A stretch of 64,000 nt of DNA from NCBI RefSeq assembly GCF_031846515.1, contig NZ_JAVRHO010000007.1, positions 1-64,000 of the forward strand, given 5' to 3'. The notes beneath the pieces are model-generated. The model worked only from the letters and a program-made list of their open reading frames with translations, did not search any database and was not told where the DNA came from. Each line of letters starts with the position of its first letter. Position 1 is the stretch's first letter. The translations under genes and the position numbers were made by a program. This document shows positions 8,904 to 18,532 of the stretch, in pieces. This stretch comes from Autumnicola lenta. Lineage in GTDB: Bacteria > Bacteroidota > Bacteroidia > Flavobacteriales > Flavobacteriaceae.

Positions 8904-10217
8904 ATGCCGTTATTAAAACTGGTAGAAAAGAATGACCCTTACCGATTTTTGAAATTGGGGCTTTGGGCATATTTCTTCCTGCTTATTTTTGAAGGTGCTC
9001 TACGCAAGTGGCTCCTGCCTGGACTCTCAGCTCCTTTACTTGTTGTTCGGGACCCACTGGCCTTATGGTTGTTAATAACTGCATTAAGACAGGGCAAATT
9101 TCCGCAAATATCTTATTCCAATACATTCATTGCTCTTGGAATAATAGGGATGGGAACTGCCCTTATTTGGGGCCACGGTAATTTAGCGGTAGCGGCTTTT
9201 GGAGCACGTATACTACTGCTTCATTTTCCTCTAATATTTGTTATGGGTAATGTATTTGATCGCGAAGACGTGGTTAGAATGGGTAAAGCTACCCTCTTGA
9301 TTGCCATACCAATGACTATTCTGATAGCTTTGCAATTCTATAGTCCTCAGTCTGCCTGGGTGAACCGTGGAGTGGGAGGGGACCTTGAAGGTGCGGGATT
9401 CCGTGGTGCTATGGGCTTTTACCGGCCTCCTGGCACATTTTCTTTTACTAATGGCAATTCACTTTTTTACAGCATGGTGGGCTGCTTCCTGATCTATTTC
9501 TGGTTGAATCCGGGTGAAATTAAAAAAATATTGCTTATTGCAGCTACGGCCTGTCTTTTAGTAGCTGTTCCGCTGTCAATTAGCCGAACTTTATTTTTTT
9601 CCGTTGGAATTTCTGTAGTTTTTGCAGTCTTTACTATTCTGCAGAAACCACAGTATATCACACAGCTCATAGTGGGAGGAGTGGGAATCGTTATGGTACT
9701 GCTGGTTCTTAGCCAGGTAGAGATTTTTCAATCAGCTACTGAAGTTTTTACTGCAAGATTTACTAATGCAAGCAATACTGAAGGAGGTCTTGAAGGAACC
9801 TTAGTAGAGAGATATCTGGGGGGGCTAATTGCTTCGGTTACTGAAACGGGAAATTTACCATTTCTGGGCTATGGTATGGGGCTGGGAACTAACGTGGGTA
9901 GTATGCTGCTCACCGGGGAGAGGAGCTTTTTAATTTCTGAAGGAGAATGGGGAAGACTCATAGGCGAAATGGGGGTGTTAATGGGATTGGCAATTATTAT
10001 TATACGTCTGGCCTTGTGTGGGCATATTTTTCTTTTGAGCCTGAAAAAGCTACAGATGGGAGATGTCCTGCCATGGATGCTTTTAAGTTTTGGATTACTT
10101 ATTGTGCCCCAGGGACAATGTGCGCAGCCCACTGCCCTTGGGTTCTGTACAATTATGGGCGGCTTAATGATTGCTTCTCTGCAAAGACAAAAGGTAGAAC
10201 TGGAGACCAAATCTTAA
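8904..10217 (+). CDS. Wzy/O-antigen-ligase-like polysaccharide polymerase
   Basis: This polytopic protein of 437 residues has about 10-12 hydrophobic segments and the arrangement of the O-antigen ligase/polymerase (Wzy/WaaL) family. The large periplasmic loop, between about residues 290 and 345, contains TLVERYLGGLIASV and GYGMGLGTN, the usual place for the functional residues. The open frame extends upstream to 8808 over the previous gene, but the ATG at 8904 gives a normal N-terminus (MPLLKLVEKNDPYRFLKLGL) and a 26-bp gap. Together with the flippase it indicates a Wzx/Wzy-dependent pathway. Confidence 0.75.
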   Translation: MPLLKLVEKNDPYRFLKLGLWAYFFLLIFEGALRKWLLPGLSAPLLVVRDPLALWLLITALRQGKFPQISYSNTFIALGIIGMGTALIWGHGNLAVAAFGARILLLHFPLIFVMGNVFDREDVVRMGKATLLIAIPMTILIALQFYSPQSAWVNRGVGGDLEGAGFRGAMGFYRPPGTFSFTNGNSLFYSMVGCFLIYFWLNPGEIKKILLIAATACLLVAVPLSISRTLFFSVGISVVFAVFTILQKPQYITQLIVGGVGIVMVLLVLSQVEIFQSATEVFTARFTNASNTEGGLEGTLVERYLGGLIASVTETGNLPFLGYGMGLGTNVGSMLLTGERSFLISEGEWGRLIGEMGVLMGLAIIIIRLALCGHIFLLSLKKLQMGDVLPWMLLSFGLLIVPQGQCAQPTALGFCTIMGGLMIASLQRQKVELETKS

Positions 10218-10223
10218 TTACGA

Positions 10224-11399
10224 ATGTTGAATATAGTATTACTTACGCATCCTTCTTTTACAGGATCCCAGAGCATGCCCCGCTTTGCCAGTATGTTGAA
10301 AATTGGAATGGAGCAGCGGGGGCATAAGGTACAGATCTGGTCGCCGGAAGCCAGAGCTTTTAATATACCTTCTCCGGAAAGTTTAAAAAAATGGTTGGGG
10401 TATGTTGATCAATTCTTTTTCTTTCCGTGGGAGATCAAAAAGAGAATTAATAGGTGCGAAGAGGATACCTTATTTGTTTTTACAGATCAAGCTCTGGGGC
10501 CATGGATTCCATTAGTACGAAATTATCCTCATGTAATACATTGTCATGACTTTCTTGCACAAATTTCTGCTCTTGGTAAGGTTCCTGAGAATCCAACAGG
10601 ATGGACAGGTCGTAAATATCAATCATTCATCCGTTGGGGATATAGGTACGGAAGGAACTTTATAGCTATTTCAAAAAAAACCCAAAGGGATCTGGGCGAG
10701 TTCCTTCTCACGGCTCCTTCTTTATCAGAAGTAGTTTATAACGGATTAAATCAATCTTTTGCGCCTCAGGATAAAAACGAATCAAGAATAGTTCTTAGTA
10801 AAAAATTCAGAATTAATCTAAGTAAAGGTTTTATCCTGCACGTAGGCGGAAATCAATGGTATAAAAACCGGAAGGGAGTTATTGAGATTTACAATTCCTG
10901 GCGAAAGAAGAGCGCTTTGGAACTTCCTTTAATACTAATTGGAGTGAAGCCCAACAAAGGGTTGGCAGAGGTGTATAATTCTTCAAATTTTAAAGAGGAT
11001 ATATATTTTATGACAGGAGTAGAGGACCAGGATTTAAGAATGGCCTACTCAGCAGCAACCGTACTCTTGTATCCTTCATTGGCAGAAGGTTTCGGCTGGC
11101 CAATAGCAGAAGCCATGGCCTCTGGCTGTCCCGTCATCACCACCGGAGAAGCTCCTATGACCGAGGTGGGAGGAGACGCTGCTTTTTATATTGAAAGAAA
11201 AAAAGACCATGATGATGGGAGCTGCTATGAGCAAGCAGCTGGTGTCCTGAATAAAGTTCTTACTCTTTCTCCTGAAGCATACCAAGAGATTATTGGAGCG
11301 GGTCTTAGAAATGCTGAAAGATTTAGAAGTAAGATTGCACTGGATGAAATTGAGCAAATTTATACCAGGGTAAGGCAAACAGAAACAGCGGAATTATGA
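10224..11399 (+). CDS. GT4-family glycosyltransferase
   Basis: The 391-residue GT-B enzyme starts MLNIVLLTHPSFTGSQSM and has VIHCHDFLAQ in the acceptor domain. The donor domain shows LHVGGNQWYKNRKGVIEI, with a basic contact region, and SLAEGFGWPIAEAMASGCP, the canonical EGFG-x-x-x-x-EA signature. It lies 6 bp after the polymerase gene and overlaps the next start by 4 bp (ATGA). It probably transfers mannose, glucose or a similar sugar; the donor is not predictable. Confidence 0.85.
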   Translation: MLNIVLLTHPSFTGSQSMPRFASMLKIGMEQRGHKVQIWSPEARAFNIPSPESLKKWLGYVDQFFFFPWEIKKRINRCEEDTLFVFTDQALGPWIPLVRNYPHVIHCHDFLAQISALGKVPENPTGWTGRKYQSFIRWGYRYGRNFIAISKKTQRDLGEFLLTAPSLSEVVYNGLNQSFAPQDKNESRIVLSKKFRINLSKGFILHVGGNQWYKNRKGVIEIYNSWRKKSALELPLILIGVKPNKGLAEVYNSSNFKEDIYFMTGVEDQDLRMAYSAATVLLYPSLAEGFGWPIAEAMASGCPVITTGEAPMTEVGGDAAFYIERKKDHDDGSCYEQAAGVLNKVLTLSPEAYQEIIGAGLRNAERFRSKIALDEIEQIYTRVRQTETAEL

Positions 11400-12580
11400 A
11401 AATACTTCGAATTGTAGCGAGTATGGATCCTGCCTACGGTGGACCTTGTCAGGGTATAAGAAATTCGGTGCCTGAACATCAGGACAAAGGAATTCATACA
11501 GACGTTCTTTGCGTAGATGCACCTGACTCTGATTTTCTAAAAGAAGAAAAGTTTACTGTCTATGCTCTGGGACCAGCCAGGAGCGCATGGGGATATTCTG
11601 CAACTTTATTGCCGTGGCTTCTGGAAAATATCAGGAGGTATGATGTACTGATTGTTCATGGTTTGTGGCAATTCTATTCCTACGCGGCCTATAAAGCTAT
11701 CCGGATATTAAAAAAAGAAAAAGCAATTTCTGTACCTTCTCTTTATGTTATGCCGCATGGCATGTTAGACCCGTATTTCCAAAAAGATCCATCACGAAAA
11801 ATTAAAGCTTTACGCAACTGGTGTTACTGGAATCTTATTGAAAATAAAGTAGTAAAGTCGGCATCGGGTGTCCTTTTTACCTGCAGGGAAGAATTAAACC
11901 TGGCCAAGAAAACATTTAATGCCTATGCGCCAAAACAGGAGATCAATGTTGGATATGGCGTACCTGAACCACCGGCTTTTTCTCTTCAGATGCGGAGGGA
12001 ATTTCAAAAGAAGTGTCCGGAATTGTCAGGTCCATACCTTCTTTTTCTTAGTAGAATTCATCCAAAAAAGGGTATTGATGTCTTAATAGAAGCATATGCA
12101 AAGTGGTTGAACCTTAGAAGTTCAATTACACCAAGCCTGGTTGTTGCCGGTCCAGGACTCGATACAGCTTTTGGTCTAAGGCTAAAGCAAATGATCTCAG
12201 CAAACCCGGCTTTGGAAGATAAGATTCACTTTACGGGTATGCTCACCGGTATGGCCAAATGGGGTGCTTTTTACGACTGCGAAGCTTTTATATTGCCAAG
12301 CCATCAGGAAAATTTTGGAATAGCTGTAGTAGAAGCCATGGCATGCAGCAAACCAGTTTTGATTTCTGACAAGGTGAATATTTGGAGAGAAATTGACAGA
12401 GAGAGAGCAGGTTTAGTGGCTTCTGATGCTTTTTCTGGAATATTCAGCTTATTGGAAAATTGGGAGAAACTAAAGGATGAGCAAAAGCTGGAAATGGGGA
12501 AAAAAGCAAGAATGGCGTACAAAAAAGATTTTTCCATAGCAAATGCAGCCCATCAACTGCTGGAAGCTGTTTCTTCCTAA
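11396..12580 (+). CDS. GT4-family glycosyltransferase
   Basis: The 394-residue protein begins MKILRIVASMDPAYGGPCQG, a typical start for GT4 enzymes of the colanic-acid type. Further signatures are VMPHGMLDPYF, FLSRIHPKKGIDVLIEAY and PSHQENFGIAVVEAMACSKP, where the ENFG-x-x-x-x-EA site binds the NDP-sugar. Its start overlaps the previous stop (ATGA). The next gene, 15 bp on, is the acetyltransferase, a common pairing in colanic-acid-like clusters. Confidence 0.85.
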   Translation: MKILRIVASMDPAYGGPCQGIRNSVPEHQDKGIHTDVLCVDAPDSDFLKEEKFTVYALGPARSAWGYSATLLPWLLENIRRYDVLIVHGLWQFYSYAAYKAIRILKKEKAISVPSLYVMPHGMLDPYFQKDPSRKIKALRNWCYWNLIENKVVKSASGVLFTCREELNLAKKTFNAYAPKQEINVGYGVPEPPAFSLQMRREFQKKCPELSGPYLLFLSRIHPKKGIDVLIEAYAKWLNLRSSITPSLVVAGPGLDTAFGLRLKQMISANPALEDKIHFTGMLTGMAKWGAFYDCEAFILPSHQENFGIAVVEAMACSKPVLISDKVNIWREIDRERAGLVASDAFSGIFSLLENWEKLKDEQKLEMGKKARMAYKKDFSIANAAHQLLEAVSS

Positions 12581-12595
12581 ATACATAGTTTTTTT

Positions 12596-13195
12596 ATGGC
12601 CAAAATTAATAAATCAAAAGTTCGGCTTGACCATTTTGACCCGGGCATGGGCTTAGACAGAGGAGCGGGAAAGGGGAAGGAAATCTGCTGGTACCTCGTT
12701 AAGGTGATTTTCTTTCTTTCTGCTTTGCCTTATCCTACAAATCTAAAAATTTTCTTTTTAAGAGCTTTTGGAGCTCGTGTTGGTAAAGGTGTTGTTATTA
12801 AACCCAGAGTAAATATCCATTTTCCCTGGAAGCTGGTAATAGGAAATAACGTTTGGCTTGGAGAAGAGGTATCCATATTGAATTTTGAACCTGTACATAT
12901 TGGAAATAACGTATGTATTTCTCAGCGGGCTTTTCTTTGTGGAGGTAACCATGACTTTAGAATTCCTTCTATGCCATACAGGAACGGTCCTATTTCCCTA
13001 AGCGATGGCTGCTGGATAGGTGCTTCCTGTTTTATTGGCCCCGGCGTGACCATTGGGGTAGATACTGTAATTACAGTAGGCTCTATTGTCACTTCCAGCA
13101 TTGGAGATAATCTGGTTTGCAGAATATTTCCCAGGGAATTTTCCAAAGCCCGCTGGAAGAGCCCGGTTCCTGCAGAGGTGCAGGTAGAAATTTAG
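12596..13195 (+). CDS. wcaF: WcaF-like hexapeptide-repeat acetyltransferase
   Basis: The 199-residue protein contains left-handed beta-helix hexapeptide repeats (VVIKPRVNIHFPWKLVIGNN, VWLGEEVSIL, VHIGNNVCIS, CWIGASCFIGPGVTIG). The N-terminal DHFDPGMGLDRGAGKGKEI stretch followed by a hydrophobic helix is characteristic of the WcaF group of putative colanic-acid acetyltransferases. HDFRIPSMPY contributes the probable catalytic histidine. It would use acetyl-CoA to O-acetylate a sugar of the repeat unit. The gene symbol reflects family resemblance, not a shown identical function. Confidence 0.8.
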   Translation: MAKINKSKVRLDHFDPGMGLDRGAGKGKEICWYLVKVIFFLSALPYPTNLKIFFLRAFGARVGKGVVIKPRVNIHFPWKLVIGNNVWLGEEVSILNFEPVHIGNNVCISQRAFLCGGNHDFRIPSMPYRNGPISLSDGCWIGASCFIGPGVTIGVDTVITVGSIVTSSIGDNLVCRIFPREFSKARWKSPVPAEVQVEI

Positions 13196-13255
13196 GAATT
13201 TAAAACTACGGCCAGGTAATAATAAAATTTCATCTCCTGGCGAATATATATTTAT

Positions 13256-13834
13256 ATGAACACAATAGATCAGGTTGAGGTAAAGAATTATTATGATCTG
13301 GATGGTACTCTTTCCTCACTCAACAGTACTTTCGACTTCATAGAAGCTTATCTAAAGTACAAGAAAAAACCACACAGGATCTTTCTTGCCAAGGCAGTGA
13401 ATAAGGTTCTTAGAGTTACCGGTTATTATGATCCTTATAAGCATCGATCCGTGAGAATAAATATTCTCTTTAGAGGGCTTAAGAAAAGCCATCTTGAGGA
13501 TTACTACGAAAAAATTTACAAGAAGAGATTTCTAAATTCTTTAACTCCTTTGGGCAAAGAGTTGCTGCATAAAGCACTTGCCACAGATGTACTTATAACC
13601 GGATGTACAGAAATACCGGCAAAAAAGATAGGAGAATTGTTCAATTTTAAATCAGTAATTTCAACAGAATTTAATTATGCTAAAGGTAAAGTGGTTGGCA
13701 TAAAGACCGATACCTTCGGAAATCTAAAGCGAAAATACGTTTCCCGTTGCGGCGAAAAAATGATTTACTATACCGACGATCTGCCATCCGAAAAACATTT
13801 AGTTGACATAATGGACGAAATAGTAGAAGTCTGA
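13256..13834 (+). CDS. HAD-superfamily phosphatase (HAD-IB-like)
   Basis: The 192-residue protein has the HAD nucleophile motif DLDGTL at about residues 15-20, motif II as LITGCTE near residue 117, and an acidic motif III in YYTDDLPSEKHL near residue 180. A helical cap of about 70 residues follows motif I, as in the SerB/HAD-IB branch. It is a likely cytoplasmic phosphomonoesterase. It comes before a polytopic membrane protein, and HAD plus UbiA-type pairs exist that make polyprenyl-phosphate sugars, so a lipid-carrier step is possible but inferred. Substrate unknown. Confidence 0.65.
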   Translation: MNTIDQVEVKNYYDLDGTLSSLNSTFDFIEAYLKYKKKPHRIFLAKAVNKVLRVTGYYDPYKHRSVRINILFRGLKKSHLEDYYEKIYKKRFLNSLTPLGKELLHKALATDVLITGCTEIPAKKIGELFNFKSVISTEFNYAKGKVVGIKTDTFGNLKRKYVSRCGEKMIYYTDDLPSEKHLVDIMDEIVEV

Positions 13835-13890
13835 TTGAAGTCCCCGAAACATCAATTACGGCCTATTTATTTATCTTAATCTAACCTTTT

Positions 13891-14736
13891 ATGAAAAGTG
13901 AATTTTTAATTCCGCTGTGGTATACCATAAAGCGTGACATGATCCGTCAGAACAATACTGTTGTTCGAAGTACTCTTCGATTTTTTTCTTCCATGTTAAG
14001 AGATTATGTCTGGATTCCTATTTATGTCTTCTGGACTGTGGAAGGTCTTGGTAGTCTCAATATTCTGGGTGCATTTCTTCATCTAATTGCTTTCAGCATA
14101 GCCTACGAAATTGGGTATATTTATGCAGATAACATAGGCATCAAAAGAGAGAAAATCACCACCAGGAATGTGGTGTATGAAGAGCCAGTACCAGATAAAG
14201 AAATTTACCTCTCCATGATCATCAGACTGGTAGTGCTGAGTGTTTTGTTATTCATTATGCAAGCATGGCTGAATTACTTTATAGTTCTCTTGTACGCGAT
14301 GGGCATTTTTATTTTTATACTGCATGCGCACCTCACAGAAAAATTAAGAATTTTCACTTTTATTGGTCTTCGCTTTAATAAGGGCTTTATTCCTTATGCC
14401 TTTCTCATATTTTTATTGGCGCCCGAAGAAATATGGGTTATAAGCTTTCTGCTTCTGGGAATTTCTATTTTCTATTCCATTTCTTATGCAAGCAGAAAAC
14501 TTGAACTACGTTTTATAAATGTATACGAGCCAAAATATTTTTGGCTGAGGTTTCTACTTACTTTCCTTCTGGCGGCACCGGCAGCTTACTTTTCAAGATA
14601 TTCACTTGAGAAATTTAGCTGGATGTATGGTGTGTTTACCCTCACTCATCTTGTGATTATTGGGTTCTCTCAAATCTCGAGACTCATTAATAATCATAAC
14701 ACAATTTTTCAAAAGTTTTTTGAAGCCGGAGGGTAG
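13891..14736 (+). CDS. Polytopic membrane protein, possibly UbiA-like prenyltransferase
   Basis: This 281-residue protein has about 7-8 membrane helices. Between helices 2 and 3 the loop reads YIYADNIGIKREK, which vaguely recalls the Asp-rich NDxxDxxxD loop of UbiA prenyltransferases but does not match it. The neighbouring HAD phosphatase would suit a decaprenyl-phosphoribose-synthase-like pair. The gene is last in the polysaccharide operon, 56 bp after the HAD gene, and is followed by a strong terminator. The UbiA suggestion is weak; it may be an unassigned membrane protein. Confidence 0.5.
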   Translation: MKSEFLIPLWYTIKRDMIRQNNTVVRSTLRFFSSMLRDYVWIPIYVFWTVEGLGSLNILGAFLHLIAFSIAYEIGYIYADNIGIKREKITTRNVVYEEPVPDKEIYLSMIIRLVVLSVLLFIMQAWLNYFIVLLYAMGIFIFILHAHLTEKLRIFTFIGLRFNKGFIPYAFLIFLLAPEEIWVISFLLLGISIFYSISYASRKLELRFINVYEPKYFWLRFLLTFLLAAPAAYFSRYSLEKFSWMYGVFTLTHLVIIGFSQISRLINNHNTIFQKFFEAGG

Positions 14737-14767
14737 AAAACCTGAAGAGTAGAGTAATCAATAAAAG

Positions 14768-14809
14768 AAAAAACCGAACAGGAGTGAAGACTCTTGTTCG
14801 GTTTTTTTT
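14768..14809. terminator. Bidirectional rho-independent terminator
   Basis: The arms AAAAACCGAACAGGAGT and ACTCTTGTTCGGTTTTT form a 17-bp stem with one G-T pair around a GAAG loop, flanked by A-rich and T-rich runs. It can end both the plus-strand polysaccharide operon and the convergent minus-strand gene. Confidence 0.9.
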
Positions 14810-14819
14810 GTAGACTTTT

Positions 14820-17800
14820 TTAATTGTTTTGGGAGATAGGGATAACTTTTTTCTGGATACTCTCCATATTTGATACTTTCCACCGATGAATTCCTCCATG
14901 GTCCGCCTCATCAGAATGGTAGATGTAATAATCTTCACCAATTTTAACTATATCGGCAGATAAAACATTTCCGGCCATTTCAGCAGGATGTCTTTGGTCT
15001 CGCGTCTTACTTCGATCTGTACCAAATAGGCTGAGCATAAGACCTTCATCAGTAAAAATATGCCAATAGTTCGTTTGTCCCTGCTTCCAGAATTCTCCAT
15101 GGTACTGCCAGAAAATATAGTCATCTATGACTACAGCAGGGCCGCCTGCATAGGTGACGCCATTTCCTATATCAAAAGTCCCGTCTGTAGGATAGGGCCC
15201 TGAATAATCCCTGCTGGTGCTGGGAGCAGCTTTCCAGAGCCAATCATTTGTGTCGCCGTTTAGATCTATAGCTCCAAGGTGATATCCTGAGTCCGGGTTA
15301 TCATTGGCATGCCAGGAAATAAGCTTGTTGTTTTGATTTATCATTGGATTTGCCTCTCCAATTTGTGTGGAATATCTTCTATAAGGTTCAGTAGGCTCCA
15401 TGTTTTCGATATAGGCAAGAGTTTTTTCGGGACCATGTCTCAGGTTACCATTTTCATCCAGCCCCAGTATCGGCTCAATAGTCCATTTTCTATTAGTACC
15501 AGATAGGTTATCATCTTCAACGCTTCTTTGTATAGAGCCATCCGGATAAAGATGCCCTTCTCTGGACTGTCTTCCCAGCTCTCTGCCGGTGGGTCTCAGT
15601 CCTTTGGAATTTACCAATTCATAAATCTCCCATTTTCCATCTTTTTCCTTTCTGATTTGTCCATATGTCCTGCCTTGAACTACGGCTAATTTGGGGATCC
15701 CATCACCTCTATATTCGTTAGAGCCTACTTTAGGAGAGTAATATTGCCAGTTGCGCTTCAGCTTCCAGGAGCCGTTGTCTGGAGACAGAGGCAAGTTATA
15801 ATCAATTTCAAACTCGAGATAAACACTGAAAATGCGGGCAGGATCTTCAGGGTGTACAGAAACCACTCTGGTTACAGGCATAAACATAATATGCTCTTCT
15901 AATTTTTTTTGTTCATTAAAGTGCATTAGCCTGTAATTATAAGAATCTTCTATCCAAAAAGAACCGTCCTCTTCATAAACCAGGCAGGTAAGCCCTTTTT
16001 CTTTTCTGGCTTCATCATTTCCATCATAGAAGTAAAATTTGTCATTTTGCACCAGGGGAGATGACGCATATCCATTGTTCTGACCAAAAGTACTGAGGAG
16101 CCTGCCGCTTTCTGCATCAAAGGTTTTTACTTGCTGAGTGTTACCATCAACAATGGAAACTGTAGAGCCATTATGTTCACCACCTATGGCAAGACAGTTT
16201 TGATTCCCTTCCAATTTGATACCAGTGCTGGAAATACTTCCGTCACTGTTAATCCTGAATTTTTCAATTCCTGAAGAATGATTTATCCAGAGATTCCCGT
16301 TACCATGAGTATCAATAAAAATTTGTGATGGATTATCAAGATCGTCAATAGTTGTGACCAATGCACCCGTATTCTTATTATAAACTTTTATTCGATTAAG
16401 ATCGCGGTGGGATGCTATAAGATGATCTCCGTTTCGTTGTACTACGAGTCCTGATATATAACCGTCTGCATTAGTTTCCTGTCCTATAACACTCTTGTAA
16501 TTATAGCTTCCCCAGTGAGTAATGTATTGTTCTCCACTGCTAAACATTTCCTGCTCGTCATTTGAAGTATCCAGTCCAAAGATGAACCATTCATCATCTT
16601 TGAAGGCATCATGGCCACCGTAATATACGGTTTCCCCGTCGGTACAAACGACCGTGCTATATTGGCCTTTTTTAAAGTTTTCCACTCCCGGGAGACGGAT
16701 TTTTGTATTAGGTTGATTCAGATCAAACTTCCATTGTGCGGGATTTCCTTCATTAAAGCCATTGCAAACATATGCAAACCCATTTGCTATAGCCATCCCG
16801 TAAAACCTAAAATATCCCACGTGAACACCATCTCCTGAGGCCTGGTCTGAGGTGTTGCCAATTACCCCTTCCCAATTAGCCGTTATGTTATTTGAGATCA
16901 TTCTTATCTCGTGGCCCTGATCTTCAACATTATTTCCTTCATCATTCAGCCCGTCCCAGGAGGGAACTACACTGTTTATGTCCTTCAATTCATTGTTCCA
17001 GAGAGTTCTTAATAAAGTTCCGTCTTCCGCATAAACTCCTGCACTTGTGGTGGTCATTACCGTACCCTGCCATTTTTCAATCAGGTAATTTTCCAGAAGT
17101 AATGCGTCCCCACTTCCTATCTCCTTATCGAAGATGATAATTTCTTTAATCTGTCCGTTGTAATAATCTCTAACTGAAGATCCTGCTTTTGCACCAACAG
17201 AAAATATATCCAGATTAATCTCCTTTTCAGGATATTCAGTAATTCCGGACATCCCAAGCATCTCCCGGTTTATATTTCCGTACAACCGGGTATGCCCTTT
17301 CATGATTGAAACTACATTAACCTGATCATTGAAAATATTCTCTTCTTCCAGCACTTTATCCAGGCGAACCACGTTGGACTCATCTCTTACAAGAGTCTTC
17401 ATCCCCCCATTATAATGGGCTTCAAAGCTGAAGAGGGGAGTACTGTTAGATGAACTTCCTTCAAAAATAACTTTCTTGGAATTTTGAGAGGGAGCCTTCA
17501 TCACAATAAAAATAGATTGCGTGCCTGAATTCCATATAAACGGGGAATTGTTTGACAAGTAATCATCAACTCCATCAAAATTTAAGGCGGGTTTCCCGTT
17601 GTCTTTCACGACCTGAGGCTGCTTGCCGCTGTCGTTCTGCAGGAGGTGGCGATTGTTTCCTGAAAGGTCATTAAGCCGGGAAACACTACTGCCATTGCTA
17701 ATATAATTTTCTGATAAAGAAACGTCATACCAGGCTGCCAGACCTTCTATTGATGCGGGAGAAAAGCCATCCTCCGGAATTATTCTTTCCTCAGTCGCTA

Positions 17801-17882
17801 CTTCATCCAGGGTGTAATAAAAGCTTTGGGCTGCAAGTGTGCAGCAAAAGAAGGAGAAAAAGATAAAGAACTTAATTTTCAT
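14820..17882 (-). CDS. Large secreted protein with LamG-like domain and beta-propeller
   Basis: The 1020-residue protein has a signal peptide (cleavage near residue 19 after TLAAQ). Residues about 41-265 look like a LamG/concanavalin-type jelly roll (GLAAWYDVSLS, LNDLSGNNRHL, LNFDGVDDYLSN). Residues about 280-325 resemble a FlgD-type Ig module (GVYAEDGTLLRTLWNN, PSWDGLNDEGNNV). The remainder, roughly 340-1000, is rich in propeller-like repeats with aspartate/glycine turns. I see no T9SS sorting domain at the C-terminus, so it may be periplasmic, released, or exported by another route. It is transcribed convergently with the polysaccharide operon and divergently from the 2904-aa protein. Carbohydrate binding is inferred from the LamG-type domain; no catalytic residues are evident. 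Confidence 0.75.
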   Translation of the reverse strand: MKIKFFIFFSFFCCTLAAQSFYYTLDEVATEERIIPEDGFSPASIEGLAAWYDVSLSENYISNGSSVSRLNDLSGNNRHLLQNDSGKQPQVVKDNGKPALNFDGVDDYLSNNSPFIWNSGTQSIFIVMKAPSQNSKKVIFEGSSSNSTPLFSFEAHYNGGMKTLVRDESNVVRLDKVLEEENIFNDQVNVVSIMKGHTRLYGNINREMLGMSGITEYPEKEINLDIFSVGAKAGSSVRDYYNGQIKEIIIFDKEIGSGDALLLENYLIEKWQGTVMTTTSAGVYAEDGTLLRTLWNNELKDINSVVPSWDGLNDEGNNVEDQGHEIRMISNNITANWEGVIGNTSDQASGDGVHVGYFRFYGMAIANGFAYVCNGFNEGNPAQWKFDLNQPNTKIRLPGVENFKKGQYSTVVCTDGETVYYGGHDAFKDDEWFIFGLDTSNDEQEMFSSGEQYITHWGSYNYKSVIGQETNADGYISGLVVQRNGDHLIASHRDLNRIKVYNKNTGALVTTIDDLDNPSQIFIDTHGNGNLWINHSSGIEKFRINSDGSISSTGIKLEGNQNCLAIGGEHNGSTVSIVDGNTQQVKTFDAESGRLLSTFGQNNGYASSPLVQNDKFYFYDGNDEARKEKGLTCLVYEEDGSFWIEDSYNYRLMHFNEQKKLEEHIMFMPVTRVVSVHPEDPARIFSVYLEFEIDYNLPLSPDNGSWKLKRNWQYYSPKVGSNEYRGDGIPKLAVVQGRTYGQIRKEKDGKWEIYELVNSKGLRPTGRELGRQSREGHLYPDGSIQRSVEDDNLSGTNRKWTIEPILGLDENGNLRHGPEKTLAYIENMEPTEPYRRYSTQIGEANPMINQNNKLISWHANDNPDSGYHLGAIDLNGDTNDWLWKAAPSTSRDYSGPYPTDGTFDIGNGVTYAGGPAVVIDDYIFWQYHGEFWKQGQTNYWHIFTDEGLMLSLFGTDRSKTRDQRHPAEMAGNVLSADIVKIGEDYYIYHSDEADHGGIHRWKVSNMESIQKKVIPISQNN

Positions 17883-17960
17883 ACTACTTAAATTTAACGA
17901 TCTGGAAAGTTGTTATGTTTCATACTAAAATTGGGGAATATTTTCCAGGTTATTGGCCGG

Positions 17961-17968
17961 CAAAACTA
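17961..17968 (-). promoter_or_regulatory. Possible -7 promoter element (TAGTTTTG)
   Basis: On the minus strand the octamer TAGTTTTG matches the Bacteroidota -7 consensus TAnnTTTG, with TTG-rich sequence (TTTTGTTG) about 20 bases upstream at the -33 position. It is about 80 bases before the start of the 1020-aa protein gene. Confidence 0.4.
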
Positions 17969-18387
17969 AAATATTATTCTCGGTGAGACAACAAAATATT
18001 CGACAAAATGCATATTTATTTCACTGTAAATCAAAGGTGTGAATATTTTCTACAATTTATAGGTCCTAATTGAAAGTGTTATCTTACAAAAGCTCTATTA
18101 CTATTAATCGTTCTGCCACTTTCTTCTTAAAAACACCTACTATATATACCTCCTTTTGCCTTCTTCTTATTGTTATTAAAGCTATAAAATTGCTTAAAAA
18201 TGGAATTCTAGCTTGTTTATTTAAAGATTCGTAACTCCAAAAATTTGGCGAAGCAGGAGTTATCATTTGAAATTACCCGCTTTTATTGAGTTTTCAACGT
18301 TTGGTGACAGTGTTAAAAAACCATTTAGTCTAATTTGAATTATGTGAGAATAACTTCATCGAATATATCTATCCTTTATCGTTTTGT

Positions 18388-18419
18388 TTTGATTTTAATC
18401 CTTATGTATCATACATTTA
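18388..18419 (+). promoter_or_regulatory. Possible promoter, TTTG-N20-TACATTTA
   Basis: TTTG at 18388-18391 is followed after 20 bases by TACATTTA at 18412-18419, a one-mismatch fit to the Bacteroidota TTTG...TAnnTTTG promoter. It would give a leader of roughly 105 bases before the 2904-aa protein gene. Confidence 0.35.
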
Positions 18420-18532
18420 ACATGAATTTAAGTACCAAATCTTCCCCTTATTACATTCAATTTTTCAGAGCCCCACCTTTAGAAAGCCCAATTGAATAAA
18501 ATTATTTTTTTAAATATAATTATGTACTGGAT

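Larger units (their letters stand above)
17883..18532. other. Divergent intergenic region, 650 bp
   Basis: This AT-rich region separates two divergently transcribed giant secreted-protein genes. It contains candidate promoters for both sides (minus-strand element at 17961-17968, plus-strand elements at 18388-18419). The only open frame, 60 codons on the minus strand near 18.1-18.3 kb, has no coding signature. I see no RNA gene. Confidence 0.5.

Noticed and set aside
18084..18266. 60-codon minus-strand frame in the intergenic region
   Set aside because: It lacks any recognisable motif, has low-complexity composition and lies between divergent promoters.
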